From Mesorhizobium sp. L-2-11 (GTDB lineage Bacteria; Pseudomonadota; Alphaproteobacteria; Rhizobiales; Rhizobiaceae), in NCBI RefSeq assembly GCF_016756595.1, contig NZ_AP023257.1, positions 4,728,001 through 4,792,000 of the forward strand: DNA of 64,000 nt, in the 5' to 3' direction. A model generated the notes under the pieces. That model had not been told where the DNA came from, searched no databases, and saw only the letters and a list, made by a program, of their open reading frames with translations. The first letter of the stretch is position 1; every line of letters begins with the position of its first letter. The position numbers and the translations under genes are program-made. Positions 35,832-44,947 of this stretch are shown one piece after another.

Positions 35832-36476
35832 ATGCGCACATACGGGCCATCCGGCTTTTCATCGACGCGCTTTTTTTCGTCGCCCGGACGGGTCTGCCGG
35901 GCGCTCGTTTTGGCCCTTTTGCCGCTGGCGTCGGTTGCCGCCCACGCCGAGCCGCAAAGGGTCTGGGTGGCCGGAGCCTACTCCTTTTCCGACGAACTGG
36001 GCGGCTTCCGCATCACCAGCGCCTCGGGCATCGGGACAAAGGAGGACCCGCTTGTCATCACCGAGGAGCTGAATTCGGCGACACCAGTGACACTGACGAT
36101 CCGCACGACAAAGCCGATCCATCCCTTCGGCACTGCGGGCCAATTTGCCAACGGCCTCATGTATATGCGCATCGACGTGCTCAACAACAGCGGCCAGGCC
36201 TGGGTCGAGTTCCAGTTCGAGCTCCAGGAGATACTCCACCGACCGAGCGTGTTCGGCGACGGCCTGTCGTTCGACCAGCGCAACAAAACGCCTGACAACA
36301 TCTGGTCGAGCAGCTTTGCCGATTTCGATCGCGACTTCGAACCCTATGACCGGCTGCTGTTCAAGAGCGGCCAGATCGACCCGTTGAAGACAGCAAAATT
36401 CGATTACCTGATCACCGACTACACACCCCGCTGGACATTCTATCTGGTGCAGGATCCGCGTATACCGTCGAGCTGA
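35832..36476 (+). CDS. Secreted conserved protein of unknown function
   Basis: The 214-residue protein has a signal region (ALVLALLPLASVAAHA) and a mature part starting EPQRVWVAGAYSFSDELGG. It contains GIGTKEDPLVITEELNSATP, FANGLMYMRIDVLNNSGQAW and FDQRNKTPDNIWSSSFADFD. I recognise no catalytic motif; the beta-rich pattern suggests a periplasmic or surface fold. It is divergent from ETF-QO and precedes the family-4-like UDG gene by 127 bases. Confidence 0.75.
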   Translation: MRTYGPSGFSSTRFFSSPGRVCRALVLALLPLASVAAHAEPQRVWVAGAYSFSDELGGFRITSASGIGTKEDPLVITEELNSATPVTLTIRTTKPIHPFGTAGQFANGLMYMRIDVLNNSGQAWVEFQFELQEILHRPSVFGDGLSFDQRNKTPDNIWSSSFADFDRDFEPYDRLLFKSGQIDPLKTAKFDYLITDYTPRWTFYLVQDPRIPSS

Positions 36477-36602
36477 GCTGCTTCGCCATCAGGGGTGAAG
36501 CAGGGGCAAAGCGACGTCGCGGAGGCCCTGGATGACGAAATCACGAGGCATCGCGCCAATCACGATGTTGCAAATTCCTGCCGCGCGGCTGAATGTGAAA
36601 GC

Positions 36603-37484
36603 ATGACTGCCGTTTCCCGAGGACCTGATATTGCCGACCTGCTGGCCTTCTACGCCAGTGCCGGCGTCGATGAAGCGCTCGAAGAGGAGCCGCTGAACAG
36701 GTTTGCCGAGAATGCGTCAAAGCCGCCTGAGCGCGGGCCAGCGACAATTACGACGCCAACCAGGGAAAACGCCGCACTGCCACGCTCGACAAGCCTGTCA
36801 CGCGCCGGAATGGGCGAAAGGCAAGCTGCGGCACCGGCGCTGCGCGCGCCGTCCGGTACGGCGACCGTGCCCGACGAGCAGCAAGCGGCATTGGCGCGCC
36901 ATCTGGCGACGACCGCGGCTACCCTGGACGAGCTTCGCCAGCACATGGCGGCATTCGACGGCTGCAACCTCAAATTCACCGCCAAGAACCTGGTGTTCGC
37001 CGACGGCAATCCGAACGCCGCGGTCATGCTGGTCGGCGAGACGCCCGAGCGCGACGAGGACATCGAAGGATTGCCGTTCGTCGGCCGCTCGGGCCGGCTG
37101 CTCGACCGGATGCTGGCCGCGATCGGCCTCGACCGGACCTCGGCCTACATCGCCAATGTCATTCCTTGGCGGCCGCCGGGCAACCGCACGCCGACGCCGC
37201 ATGAGACCGAGATTTGCCGGCCGTTCATCGAACGGCAGATCGAACTGGTCAATCCGAAGGTACTCGTCAATTTGGGCGGCCTCTCGGCAAATATCCTTCT
37301 CGACACCACCGAGGCCATCCTGCGGCTGCGCGGCAACTGGCGCGTCCACACGACCGCCGCCGGCATTGCCATTCCTGCCATGCCGACGCTTCATCCGGCC
37401 TATCTGTTGAAAAACCCCGCACACAAGAAGCTGGCGTGGCGGGATTTCCTTGAAGTGAAAGCGAAGCTGTGGACGCTGGGTTGA
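36603..37484 (+). CDS. Family-4-like uracil-DNA glycosylase, Fe-S cysteines partly lost
   Basis: The 293-residue protein has motif VGETPERDEDIEGLPFVGRS (residues 144-163), PWRPPGNRTPTPHETEIC and the catalytic-loop type THLP-like HPAYLL (264-269). Canonical family 4 uses four cysteines: CxxC near the N-terminus, one in the xCRPP motif, and one in the following helix. Here F118 and W189 replace two, leaving C121 and C205, so an ordinary [4Fe-4S] cluster seems impossible. A related Fe-S-free class has been described from Bradyrhizobium. A long low-complexity N-terminal part (residues 1-115) precedes the domain. It would remove uracil from DNA. Confidence 0.87.
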   Translation: MTAVSRGPDIADLLAFYASAGVDEALEEEPLNRFAENASKPPERGPATITTPTRENAALPRSTSLSRAGMGERQAAAPALRAPSGTATVPDEQQAALARHLATTAATLDELRQHMAAFDGCNLKFTAKNLVFADGNPNAAVMLVGETPERDEDIEGLPFVGRSGRLLDRMLAAIGLDRTSAYIANVIPWRPPGNRTPTPHETEICRPFIERQIELVNPKVLVNLGGLSANILLDTTEAILRLRGNWRVHTTAAGIAIPAMPTLHPAYLLKNPAHKKLAWRDFLEVKAKLWTLG

Positions 37485-37499
37485 GGGTGGCGCGTCTTC

Positions 37500-37693
37500 C
37501 CTTCTCCCCTTGTGGGAGAAGGTGGATTGGCGCGTAGCGCCAAGACGGTTGAGGGGTGCTGGAAGAAATGAGGCGCTGATGATTCGTTCGCCGTGCGCCA
37601 GCTTCTCGACTTGGATGAGGGTGTTCGCCAAGCTGGAACACCCCTCATCCGACCGAGCTTCGCTCGGCCACCTTCTCCCACAAGGAGAGAAGG
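37500..37693. repeat. Palindromic repeat type A, copy 4
   Basis: CCTTCTCCCCTTGTGGGAGA at the left and CACAAGGAGAGAAGG at the right are inverted. The interior is longer than in copies 1 and 3, with a divergent centre. It starts 15 bases after the UDG gene stop. Confidence 0.8.
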
Positions 37694-37758
37694 TAAGAGC
37701 GGCGCTATAACCTCCCGGGTAATTGAAATGCATCTGCGGCAGGCCTAGTCATGCGCTC

Positions 37759-38571
37759 ATGACAGCAACCCAGACTTCCGCCGGCAGCCTCATTCGCGAA
37801 TGGCGCACGCGCCGGCGCATGAGCCAGCTCGATCTCGCCATGGAAGCCGAAATCTCGCAGCGGCATCTGAGTTTCGTGGAAAGCGGCCGCGCGGCGCCCT
37901 CGCGCGACATGGTGCTGCATCTGGCCGAGCAGCTGTCGATCCCGCTGAGGCAGCGCAACCAGCTCCTGCTGGCCGCAGGCTTTGCCCCTAGCTTCAGCGA
38001 GCGTCCGCTCACCGATGCCTCGCTGGCGCCGGCGATGGCGGCGGTCGAGATCGTGCTCAAGGGGCACGAACCCTTCCCAGCTCTGGCTGTCGACCGGCAC
38101 TGGAACCTGGTATCGGCGAACGCCGCCATCGGCCCGTTCCTGGCCAATGTCGCCGAGCCTTCCTTGCTGAAGCCGCCGGTCAACGTGCTGCGGCTCAGCC
38201 TGCACCCGGGTGGCGTCGCGCCGCGCATCGTCAACCTGGCCGAATGGCGCGCGCATCTTCTCGACCGGCTGAAACACCAGAACGACGCCACTGGCGACCC
38301 GGTTCTGGTCGAACTGGAGCGCGAGCTTCGGACCTATCCGTCCGGCCGGAACGGCGCACGGCCGCTGCCGGTCGAGCCGAACGCGATCGTGCACCCGCTG
38401 CGGCTTGCGCATGACGATGCGGTGCTGTCGTTCATCAGCACCATCACCGTGTTCGGCACGCCGCTCGACGTGACGCTGTCGGAACTTGCGATCGAATCGT
38501 TTTTCCCCGCCGATGAGCAGACAAGGACCGTGCTGGTACGATTGGCGAACGAGCGGTCCGAGCCGTCCTGA
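37759..38571 (+). CDS. XRE-family regulator (MmyB-like ligand domain)
   Basis: The 270-residue protein has an N-terminal helix-turn-helix: REWRTRRRMSQLDLAMEAEI then SQRHLSFVESGRAAPSR. The C-terminal half (FPALAVDRHWNLVSANAAIG, NVLRLSLHPGGVAPRIVNLA) matches the MmyB-like domain, thought to bind small ligands. The target is unknown. ATG 37759 fits the conserved start; an earlier in-frame ATG adds 12 residues. Its stop directly abuts the stop of the convergent EamA gene. Confidence 0.88.
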   Translation: MTATQTSAGSLIREWRTRRRMSQLDLAMEAEISQRHLSFVESGRAAPSRDMVLHLAEQLSIPLRQRNQLLLAAGFAPSFSERPLTDASLAPAMAAVEIVLKGHEPFPALAVDRHWNLVSANAAIGPFLANVAEPSLLKPPVNVLRLSLHPGGVAPRIVNLAEWRAHLLDRLKHQNDATGDPVLVELERELRTYPSGRNGARPLPVEPNAIVHPLRLAHDDAVLSFISTITVFGTPLDVTLSELAIESFFPADEQTRTVLVRLANERSEPS

Positions 38572-39522
38572 TCATCCTTGCGGCGGGGTCGCCTGGCGGG
38601 TGCGGGCACGTTCGAGGCCAAGCTGGCGCTCGCGCCAGATGATGAAGATGCCGGCGGCAACGACGATCACGCCGCCGATGAGCATATGAGCCGTCGGGAC
38701 GTCGCCGAAGGCGAGATAGCCGACGACGATGCCAAGCAGCATCGAGGTGTATTCGAAAGGCGCTACGACCGAGGCCTCGGCATGGCGATAGGCAGCCGTC
38801 ATCAGAATCTGAGCGAGCCCGCCGCAAAAGCCGGCAGCAATGAGCAGGCCCGCCTGTGCCGGTGTCAGCGCCTGCCAGCCGAACGGCAGCGACAGCAACG
38901 CCAGGAGGCTCGCCGTCACCGAAAACCACAGCACGATGGTTGCCGTCGGTTCGCTCTGGACGAGGTTGCGCACCAGCAGCATGGCGACGGCCGACATCGC
39001 TGCGGCGACCAGTGCGGCGATGACGCCGAGCACCTCCTGATCGCCCAGTGCTGCGCCCGAACCCAGCAGCGTCAGTTCCGGCCATGAGATGACCAGCACC
39101 CCGACCAGCCCGACCGCAACCGCGCTCCAGCGATAGACGCGGATCGCTTCGCCGAGGAAGATCGAACTGAACACCACCACCAGCAGCGGCTGTGCGTAGT
39201 TCAGCGCGATCGCTTCCGGCAGCGGCAGCCGTATCAGCGCGAAGAAGCCGAGCCCCATGGCGCAGACGCCGACAACGCCGCGCGCAATGTGGTTGAGCGG
39301 GCGCTTGGTCGAAAACCCGGTGCCGAGCTTTCCCTGGAAGGCCAGGTAGACGACGATCGGAAAGATGGCAAAGAACGAGCGGAAGAAGACGATCTGGCCG
39401 GCCGGCACCGTGCCCGCCGCCTTGATGCAGGACGACATGGCGACAAAGATTGCCACCGAGACGATCTTGAGCATGATCCCGGTCAGCGTGCTGTGCCCGC
39501 CGGTATGATCGGTCGGGTTCAC
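38572..39522 (-). CDS. EamA (DMT) family transporter
   Basis: The 316-residue protein has ten predicted membrane helices arranged as two EamA repeats, for example IMLKIVSVAIFVAMSSCIKA, HIARGVVGVCAMGLGFFALI, and PLLVVVFSSIFLGE in the first half and FEYTSMLLGIVVGYLAFGDV near the end. Family members export or import amino acids, nucleosides or other metabolites. It starts with GTG inside the stop codon of the CoxL-like gene (GTGA overlap), so the two are translationally coupled and the transported compound may be related to the hydroxylase substrate. Confidence 0.9.
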   Translation of the reverse strand: MNPTDHTGGHSTLTGIMLKIVSVAIFVAMSSCIKAAGTVPAGQIVFFRSFFAIFPIVVYLAFQGKLGTGFSTKRPLNHIARGVVGVCAMGLGFFALIRLPLPEAIALNYAQPLLVVVFSSIFLGEAIRVYRWSAVAVGLVGVLVISWPELTLLGSGAALGDQEVLGVIAALVAAAMSAVAMLLVRNLVQSEPTATIVLWFSVTASLLALLSLPFGWQALTPAQAGLLIAAGFCGGLAQILMTAAYRHAEASVVAPFEYTSMLLGIVVGYLAFGDVPTAHMLIGGVIVVAAGIFIIWRERQLGLERARTRQATPPQG

Positions 39523-41825
39523 TTGGCAGCTGCTTCCTGGATCGCCGCCCAGATGCGCGCCGGCGTTGCCGGCATGTCGATGTGCCTGATGCCGTAGGCG
39601 CGATAAAGCGCATCCGTCACCGCATTGAGCGCGGCCGGCGTCGCTCCGATCGTGCCCGCCTCGCCTGCCCCCTTGATGCCGAGCGCATTGGTGGTCGAGG
39701 GCACGTTGCGGGTTTCAAAATGGAAGAACGGCAAATCGTCGGCGCGCGGCATGGCATAGTCCATGAAACTTGCCGTCAACAGCTGCCCGTCCTCGTCATA
39801 GACCGTGTTCTCGGTCAGCGCCTGCCCGATGCCCTGGACGACGCCGCCATGCACCTGGCCTGCCAGCAGGACAGGGTTCACGGTGACGCCGAAATCGTCG
39901 ACGATCGTATAGCGGACAATTTCCGTCACGCCGGTGTCGGGATCGATCTCGACCTCGCAGATATGGGTGCCGTTCGGATAGGTGCATTCGTCCTGCACGA
40001 ATTCGCCAAAGCCCTTGAGATCGTCCGGGTTCCTGGCGGCCTTGGCGATGCTCGAAAAATCGATCGTGCGGTCGGTACCGACGATGCGGGCAACGCCGTT
40101 GGACAATTCGATGTCGTCGGCCGAGGCTTCCAACTCATCGGCGGCGATGCGCCTGATCTTGATGGCCAGATCCTCGCCGGCGCGAGAAGCTGATACACCG
40201 CCAAGCGGAATGGAGCGCGAGCCGCCGGTGCCGCCGCCGGCCTTCAGCTCGTCGGTGTCGCCCTGGCGGACATGAATCTTGCCGATGTCGAGATGAAGCT
40301 TTTCCGAGAGGAACTGCGCATAGGCGGTCGCATGCCCCTGCCCGTTGGTCTGGGTGCCAATCTTCAGCGTCACCGTGCCGTCGCCGTTCAATTCGACAAA
40401 GGCCGGTTCAGAGCCTGGAAAGGCACAGGCCTCGATATAGGTCGCCATGCCGATGCCGCGGATTTTGCCGGCCGCCTTCGACTGCGCCAGCCGCTCCGGA
40501 AACGCCTGCCACTCCGCTTCCTCGATGGCGCGGTCCATATGGCCGGCGAATTCGCCGGTATCATAGAGGCGGTCGGTCTGCGTGCGGTAAGGGAACTGCT
40601 CGGGCCTGATGAAATTGCGCCGGCGGATCTCTTCGACTGGCAAGTCGAGATCATGGGCGCAGGCGTCGACGAGCTTTTCCAGCAGGAATGCCGCTTCCGG
40701 ACGGCCGGCGCCGCGGTAGGCATCGACCGGGCAAGTGTTGGTGTAGAGGCCGGTCACCGAAACGTCGAGCGCCTGGATGTCGTAGACGCCGGTCGACATG
40801 GTGACGCCGATATAGGGAATGAATGGCCCGTATTGCGAAATATAGGCGCCGATATTGGCGATGAGATCGACCTTCATGCCGAGAAAGCGGCCGTCCTGGT
40901 CCATCGCCATCTCGGCGGTCACGACATTGTCGCGGCCTTGCGCATCGGTGAGGAAATGCTCGGTCCGGTCGCCGGCCCATTTCACCGGGCGGCCAAGGCG
41001 CCTGGCGGCCTCCAGCACCAGCGGATGCTCGCGATAGACGAAGCTTTTCGGCCCGAAGCCGCCGCCGACATCCGGCGTGATGACGCGCAGCTGGGTCTTC
41101 TTGATCTTGAATATTTCAGCCAGGATGTACTGCATGGAATGAACGCCCTGCGAGCCCGTGGTCAGCACGAAGCGGTTCTCCTGCGTGTTCCACTCGCCGA
41201 TCGCCGAGCGCGGCTCCATGTAGTTGCAGACCAGCCGGTTGTTGATGAATTCGATGCGGGTGACATGCGCCGCCCTGGCGAATGCCGCCGCGGTCTTTGC
41301 CTTGTCGCCGATGTGATAGCTGAAGGCGCGGTTGGAGCCGAGTTCCGGCCACACCAGCGGCGTGTCTTCGTCAAGCGCCGTGGCGGTGCCGGACGCGGCA
41401 TCCTCGCCCTCGTATTCGACCTCGATCAGTTCGGCAGCGTCCTGCGCCAGCGCGCGGCTGTCGGCGACGACGAAGGCTACGGCGTCGCCGACATAATTGA
41501 CCCGGTCGCGGCAAAGGACCGGGATATCGCGGGTCGGCGCCTTGGTGCCGTCCGGCTGCCTCTGCATGACGCCGGATTTCAGCTCGCCGAGATGAGCAAG
41601 ATCCGCACCGGTCAGCACCAGATGGACGCCAGGTGCCGCCTTGGCCGCCTCGGTCGAACCGACGGTGAAGCTTGCCTTGGCCACCGGCGAGCGCAGGACA
41701 TAGCCGTGCAGGAGGCCGGCCGGCTGGATGTCGTCCGTATAGCGGCCGAGACCCTTTAGGAAGGCTTGGTCCTCGCGACGCAGCACAGAGGCGCCCATGC
41801 CGAATTTCGGTGTGACGACGGTCAT
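39519..41825 (-). CDS. Xanthine dehydrogenase family molybdopterin-binding (CoxL-like) subunit, form II type
   Basis: The 768-residue protein is a molybdenum hydroxylase large subunit. It has DVGGGFGPKS, VDAYRGAGRPEAAFLLE (AYRGAGR is the form II CoxL sequence, unlike AYRCSFR of true CO dehydrogenase), and GAGEAGTIGATPAALNAV with the active-site glutamate. Such form II proteins have unknown substrates. The usual CoxM-like FAD and CoxS-like Fe-S subunits are not adjacent, so partners must be encoded elsewhere. It ends in a four-base overlap with the EamA gene. Confidence 0.9.
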   Translation of the reverse strand: MTVVTPKFGMGASVLRREDQAFLKGLGRYTDDIQPAGLLHGYVLRSPVAKASFTVGSTEAAKAAPGVHLVLTGADLAHLGELKSGVMQRQPDGTKAPTRDIPVLCRDRVNYVGDAVAFVVADSRALAQDAAELIEVEYEGEDAASGTATALDEDTPLVWPELGSNRAFSYHIGDKAKTAAAFARAAHVTRIEFINNRLVCNYMEPRSAIGEWNTQENRFVLTTGSQGVHSMQYILAEIFKIKKTQLRVITPDVGGGFGPKSFVYREHPLVLEAARRLGRPVKWAGDRTEHFLTDAQGRDNVVTAEMAMDQDGRFLGMKVDLIANIGAYISQYGPFIPYIGVTMSTGVYDIQALDVSVTGLYTNTCPVDAYRGAGRPEAAFLLEKLVDACAHDLDLPVEEIRRRNFIRPEQFPYRTQTDRLYDTGEFAGHMDRAIEEAEWQAFPERLAQSKAAGKIRGIGMATYIEACAFPGSEPAFVELNGDGTVTLKIGTQTNGQGHATAYAQFLSEKLHLDIGKIHVRQGDTDELKAGGGTGGSRSIPLGGVSASRAGEDLAIKIRRIAADELEASADDIELSNGVARIVGTDRTIDFSSIAKAARNPDDLKGFGEFVQDECTYPNGTHICEVEIDPDTGVTEIVRYTIVDDFGVTVNPVLLAGQVHGGVVQGIGQALTENTVYDEDGQLLTASFMDYAMPRADDLPFFHFETRNVPSTTNALGIKGAGEAGTIGATPAALNAVTDALYRAYGIRHIDMPATPARIWAAIQEAAAK

Positions 41826-41980
41826 GGATACCTCGCGACGATGATTGGAAAACGAGTGCCTGAAATAGGCGCTGCGCCAGTTTTGTCGAGTGACGGTTTC
41901 GTGTAAAGAGCGCGTGCTTCACATTTCTTCGACCAGCGGACACACCTGCCGCTGCGGGAATCGACAGGAAAACCAACGGC

Positions 41981-44626
41981 ATGCGCACCGACACCGGCCA
42001 GGTCTTCAAGCTCGAAGACTATCGCCCCACCGACTATCTCATTCCGGAAACCGGCCTGACTTTCCGCCTGTCGCCGGAAGCCACGCGCGTCATCGCCGTG
42101 CTGACAGTCGAGCGCCGCGACGGCGTAGCGACGTCAGTGCCGCTGGTGCTGGACGGCGATGGCCTGACGCTCAGCCGCATCGCAATCGACGGCCAGACAC
42201 TCGCGCCCACCGATTTTTTCGCCACGCCCGATCAGTTGACGATCACCACGCCGCCCGCAGCAGCCCGTTTCCAGCTCCTGATTGAGACCGAGCTGGCGCC
42301 GGCGCACAACGAAGCCCTGATGGGCCTCTATCGCTCGAGCAACGTCTATTGCACGCAATGCGAGGCCGAGGGCTTTCGGCGCATCACCTATTTTCTCGAC
42401 CGTCCCGATATCCTGTCGGTCTATACGGTGCGCATCGAGGCGCCGCACCACGAGGCGCCACTGCTTCTTTCCAACGGCAACCCGGCTGGCAGCGGCGACC
42501 TTGCCGACGGCTGGCACTACGCAGTCTGGCACGACCCCTTCCCCAAGCCGTCCTATCTGTTCGCCCTGGTCGCAGGTGCTCTCGGCAAGGTCGTTGACAG
42601 CTTCGTCACGTCGTCCGGCCGCGAGGTCGAGCTCGGCATATTTGTCGAGCCGGGCAAGGAGCAACTCGCCGGCTACGCCATGGACGCCCTGAAGCGGTCG
42701 ATGAAATGGGACGAGGAGGCGTTCGGCCGCGAATACGACCTCGACGTCTTCAACATTGTCGCCGTGTCGGACTTCAACATGGGCGCGATGGAGAACAAGG
42801 GCCTCAACATCTTCAACGACAAATATGTGCTGGCCGACCAGGAGACTGCAACGGACACCGATTTCGCCAATATCGAGGCGATCATCGCGCACGAGTATTT
42901 CCACAATTGGACTGGCAACAGAATCACTTGCCGCGACTGGTTCCAGCTTTGCCTGAAGGAAGGGCTGACGGTTTTCCGCGATCACGAATTCTCCGCCGAC
43001 CAGCGATCGCGAGCGGTGAAACGCATCGCCGAAGTGCGCACGCTCAAGGCACATCAGTTTCCCGAAGACCAGGGACCGCTGGCGCATCCGGTGCGACCGC
43101 GCCGCTACCGCGAGATCAACAATTTCTACACCGCGACAGTCTACGAAAAGGGCTCGGAAGTGGTGCGCATGATCCGCACCATTCTCGGTGCCGAGACGTT
43201 CCGGGCCGGCATGGATCTCTATTTCGAGCGCCACGACGGCGAGGCTGCGACAATCGAGGACTTCATCAAGGTGTTCGAGGATGTGTCCGGGCGCGACCTC
43301 TCGCAATTCTCGCTCTGGTACCATCAGGCCGGCACGCCCAATCTGACCATCAGTTCGACGCACAATGCGGCAGCCCAGGAATTCACGCTCGAGATCGAGC
43401 AGTCGGTGCCGCCAACGCCGTCCGAAAGCCGCAAGCGGCTGATGCATATTCCGCTGGCCTTCAGCCTGGTCGGCACCGACGGCAAAGCGATAGAATATAG
43501 CGGCGTCGAGGGCGCCAGCGTCGAGGACGGCGTCATCCATATCCGCAAGCGCCGGCACATGGTGCGCTTCTCGGGCGTCGCCGCGCGCCCGGCGATGTCG
43601 CTCAACCGCGGCTTCTCGGCGCCGGTGACGCTTTCCGTCGAGCAGAGGGCCGACGATCAGTTCTTCCTTGCCGGCCATGACAGCGATACCTTCTCGCGCT
43701 GGCAGGCGTTCAACACGCTTTTGACCGAGGCGCTGATATCAGCCTTCCGCCATGCCCTTGACGGCAAGCAGCCCGGTTTCGCATCGCGGTTGATCGAGCT
43801 TGCCGGCAAAATAGCCGGCGACGAGACACTCGAACCGGCCTATCGGGCGCTGGCCCTGGCGCTTCCGAGCGAAGCCGATATCGCCCGCGACATCGGCAAG
43901 AACATCGACCCCGATGCCATTTTCTCGGCCCGCGAGGCGCTTACGGTCGCGATTGCCGAGGCGAACCGGAACATATTCTCCGACCTCTACGACCGACTAG
44001 GCGACAAGGGCGCATTCAGTCCTGATGCGGCGAGCGCCGGGCGCCGGGCGCTGCGCAACACCTTGCTCGACTATCTTTCGCTGCTGCATGGCGGTGCGGC
44101 GCTTGCCGCCCGGCATTTCCAGTCCGCGACCAACATGACCGACCGCGCCGCCGCACTGAGCGTGCTTGCGCTGCGCCACCGCGGTTCGCCCGAGACGGTC
44201 AAGGCGCTGGCGGACTTCGAAGCGAAATATGCGACCGATCCGCTGGTGATGGACAAATGGTTCCAGATCCAGGCCAGCGTGCCGGGCCCGCAAACCATTC
44301 ATGCGGTGCGCGCCCTCACCAACCACCCGGCCTTCTCGATGGCCAATCCGAACCGGGTGCGCTCGCTCGTCGGCACGTTTTCCAGCGCCAACCAGACCGG
44401 CTTCCATCGCGCCGACGGCGAAGGCTACCGGTTTTTCGTCGAAACTGTCCTGCAGGTCGAAAGGCGCAACCCGCAATTGGCCGCCAGGCTGGCGACGGCA
44501 CTCAGATCATGGCGCTCGCTCGAACCGGCCCGGCAGGGCAAGGCAAGGGAAGCGCTGCTTTTGATTGCCAATACCGAGAACCTGTCGGCCGATTTGCGGG
44601 ACATCATTGAACGCACGCTGGCGTAA
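41981..44626 (+). CDS. pepN: Aminopeptidase N
   Basis: The 881-residue M1 metallopeptidase has the substrate-anchor motif GAMENKG (from residue 268) and zinc site HEYFHNWTGNRITCRD, with H304, H308 and E327 in LKEGLTVF. It removes N-terminal residues from peptides in the cytoplasm. Its length and the C-terminal helical part match the E. coli-type enzyme. No signal peptide is visible. A type D repeat begins five bases after the stop, and the divergent gene is the CoxL-like subunit. Confidence 0.97.
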   Translation: MRTDTGQVFKLEDYRPTDYLIPETGLTFRLSPEATRVIAVLTVERRDGVATSVPLVLDGDGLTLSRIAIDGQTLAPTDFFATPDQLTITTPPAAARFQLLIETELAPAHNEALMGLYRSSNVYCTQCEAEGFRRITYFLDRPDILSVYTVRIEAPHHEAPLLLSNGNPAGSGDLADGWHYAVWHDPFPKPSYLFALVAGALGKVVDSFVTSSGREVELGIFVEPGKEQLAGYAMDALKRSMKWDEEAFGREYDLDVFNIVAVSDFNMGAMENKGLNIFNDKYVLADQETATDTDFANIEAIIAHEYFHNWTGNRITCRDWFQLCLKEGLTVFRDHEFSADQRSRAVKRIAEVRTLKAHQFPEDQGPLAHPVRPRRYREINNFYTATVYEKGSEVVRMIRTILGAETFRAGMDLYFERHDGEAATIEDFIKVFEDVSGRDLSQFSLWYHQAGTPNLTISSTHNAAAQEFTLEIEQSVPPTPSESRKRLMHIPLAFSLVGTDGKAIEYSGVEGASVEDGVIHIRKRRHMVRFSGVAARPAMSLNRGFSAPVTLSVEQRADDQFFLAGHDSDTFSRWQAFNTLLTEALISAFRHALDGKQPGFASRLIELAGKIAGDETLEPAYRALALALPSEADIARDIGKNIDPDAIFSAREALTVAIAEANRNIFSDLYDRLGDKGAFSPDAASAGRRALRNTLLDYLSLLHGGAALAARHFQSATNMTDRAAALSVLALRHRGSPETVKALADFEAKYATDPLVMDKWFQIQASVPGPQTIHAVRALTNHPAFSMANPNRVRSLVGTFSSANQTGFHRADGEGYRFFVETVLQVERRNPQLAARLATALRSWRSLEPARQGKAREALLLIANTENLSADLRDIIERTLA

Positions 44627-44631
44627 GGGTT

Positions 44632-44795
44632 CCCTCCCCCTCGAGGGGAGGGTGGACAGCCGCCGAAGGCGGATGGGTCGCTGCGGCAGTGCGCGGCCTC
44701 GACCGACGCCACCTGCCTCGACTGTTGATCCAAGGATGGAGCGCTTCGACGGGGACCCATCCCGGCCCTACGGGCCAACCTCCTCCAGGGGAGGG
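44632..44795. repeat. Palindromic repeat type D
   Basis: CCCTCCCCCTCGAGGGGAGG with GGATGGGTC forms one arm. The other arm reads GACCCATCCCGGCCCTACGG then CCAACCTCCTCCAGGGGAGG. It resembles types A and B in plan but differs in sequence. It starts five bases after the pepN stop. Confidence 0.75.
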
Positions 44796-44947
44796 AGATC
44801 GGCGGTATTAGCCACTATTTTAGTCGATTTTTAATGTTTTTTCTCCGCGCCTATGGACAAGCCGAATCACCTTTGATTCTTTAGGTGAAGATTCGGAAGT
44901 GCGGCGTCGCCGGATCGTCAAGCAGATTAGATCGGGGAGAGCCATTT

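Noticed and set aside
7097..44795. CRISPR array formed by the repeated palindromes
   Set aside because: The copies are far apart, of several types and without regular spacers or cas genes.
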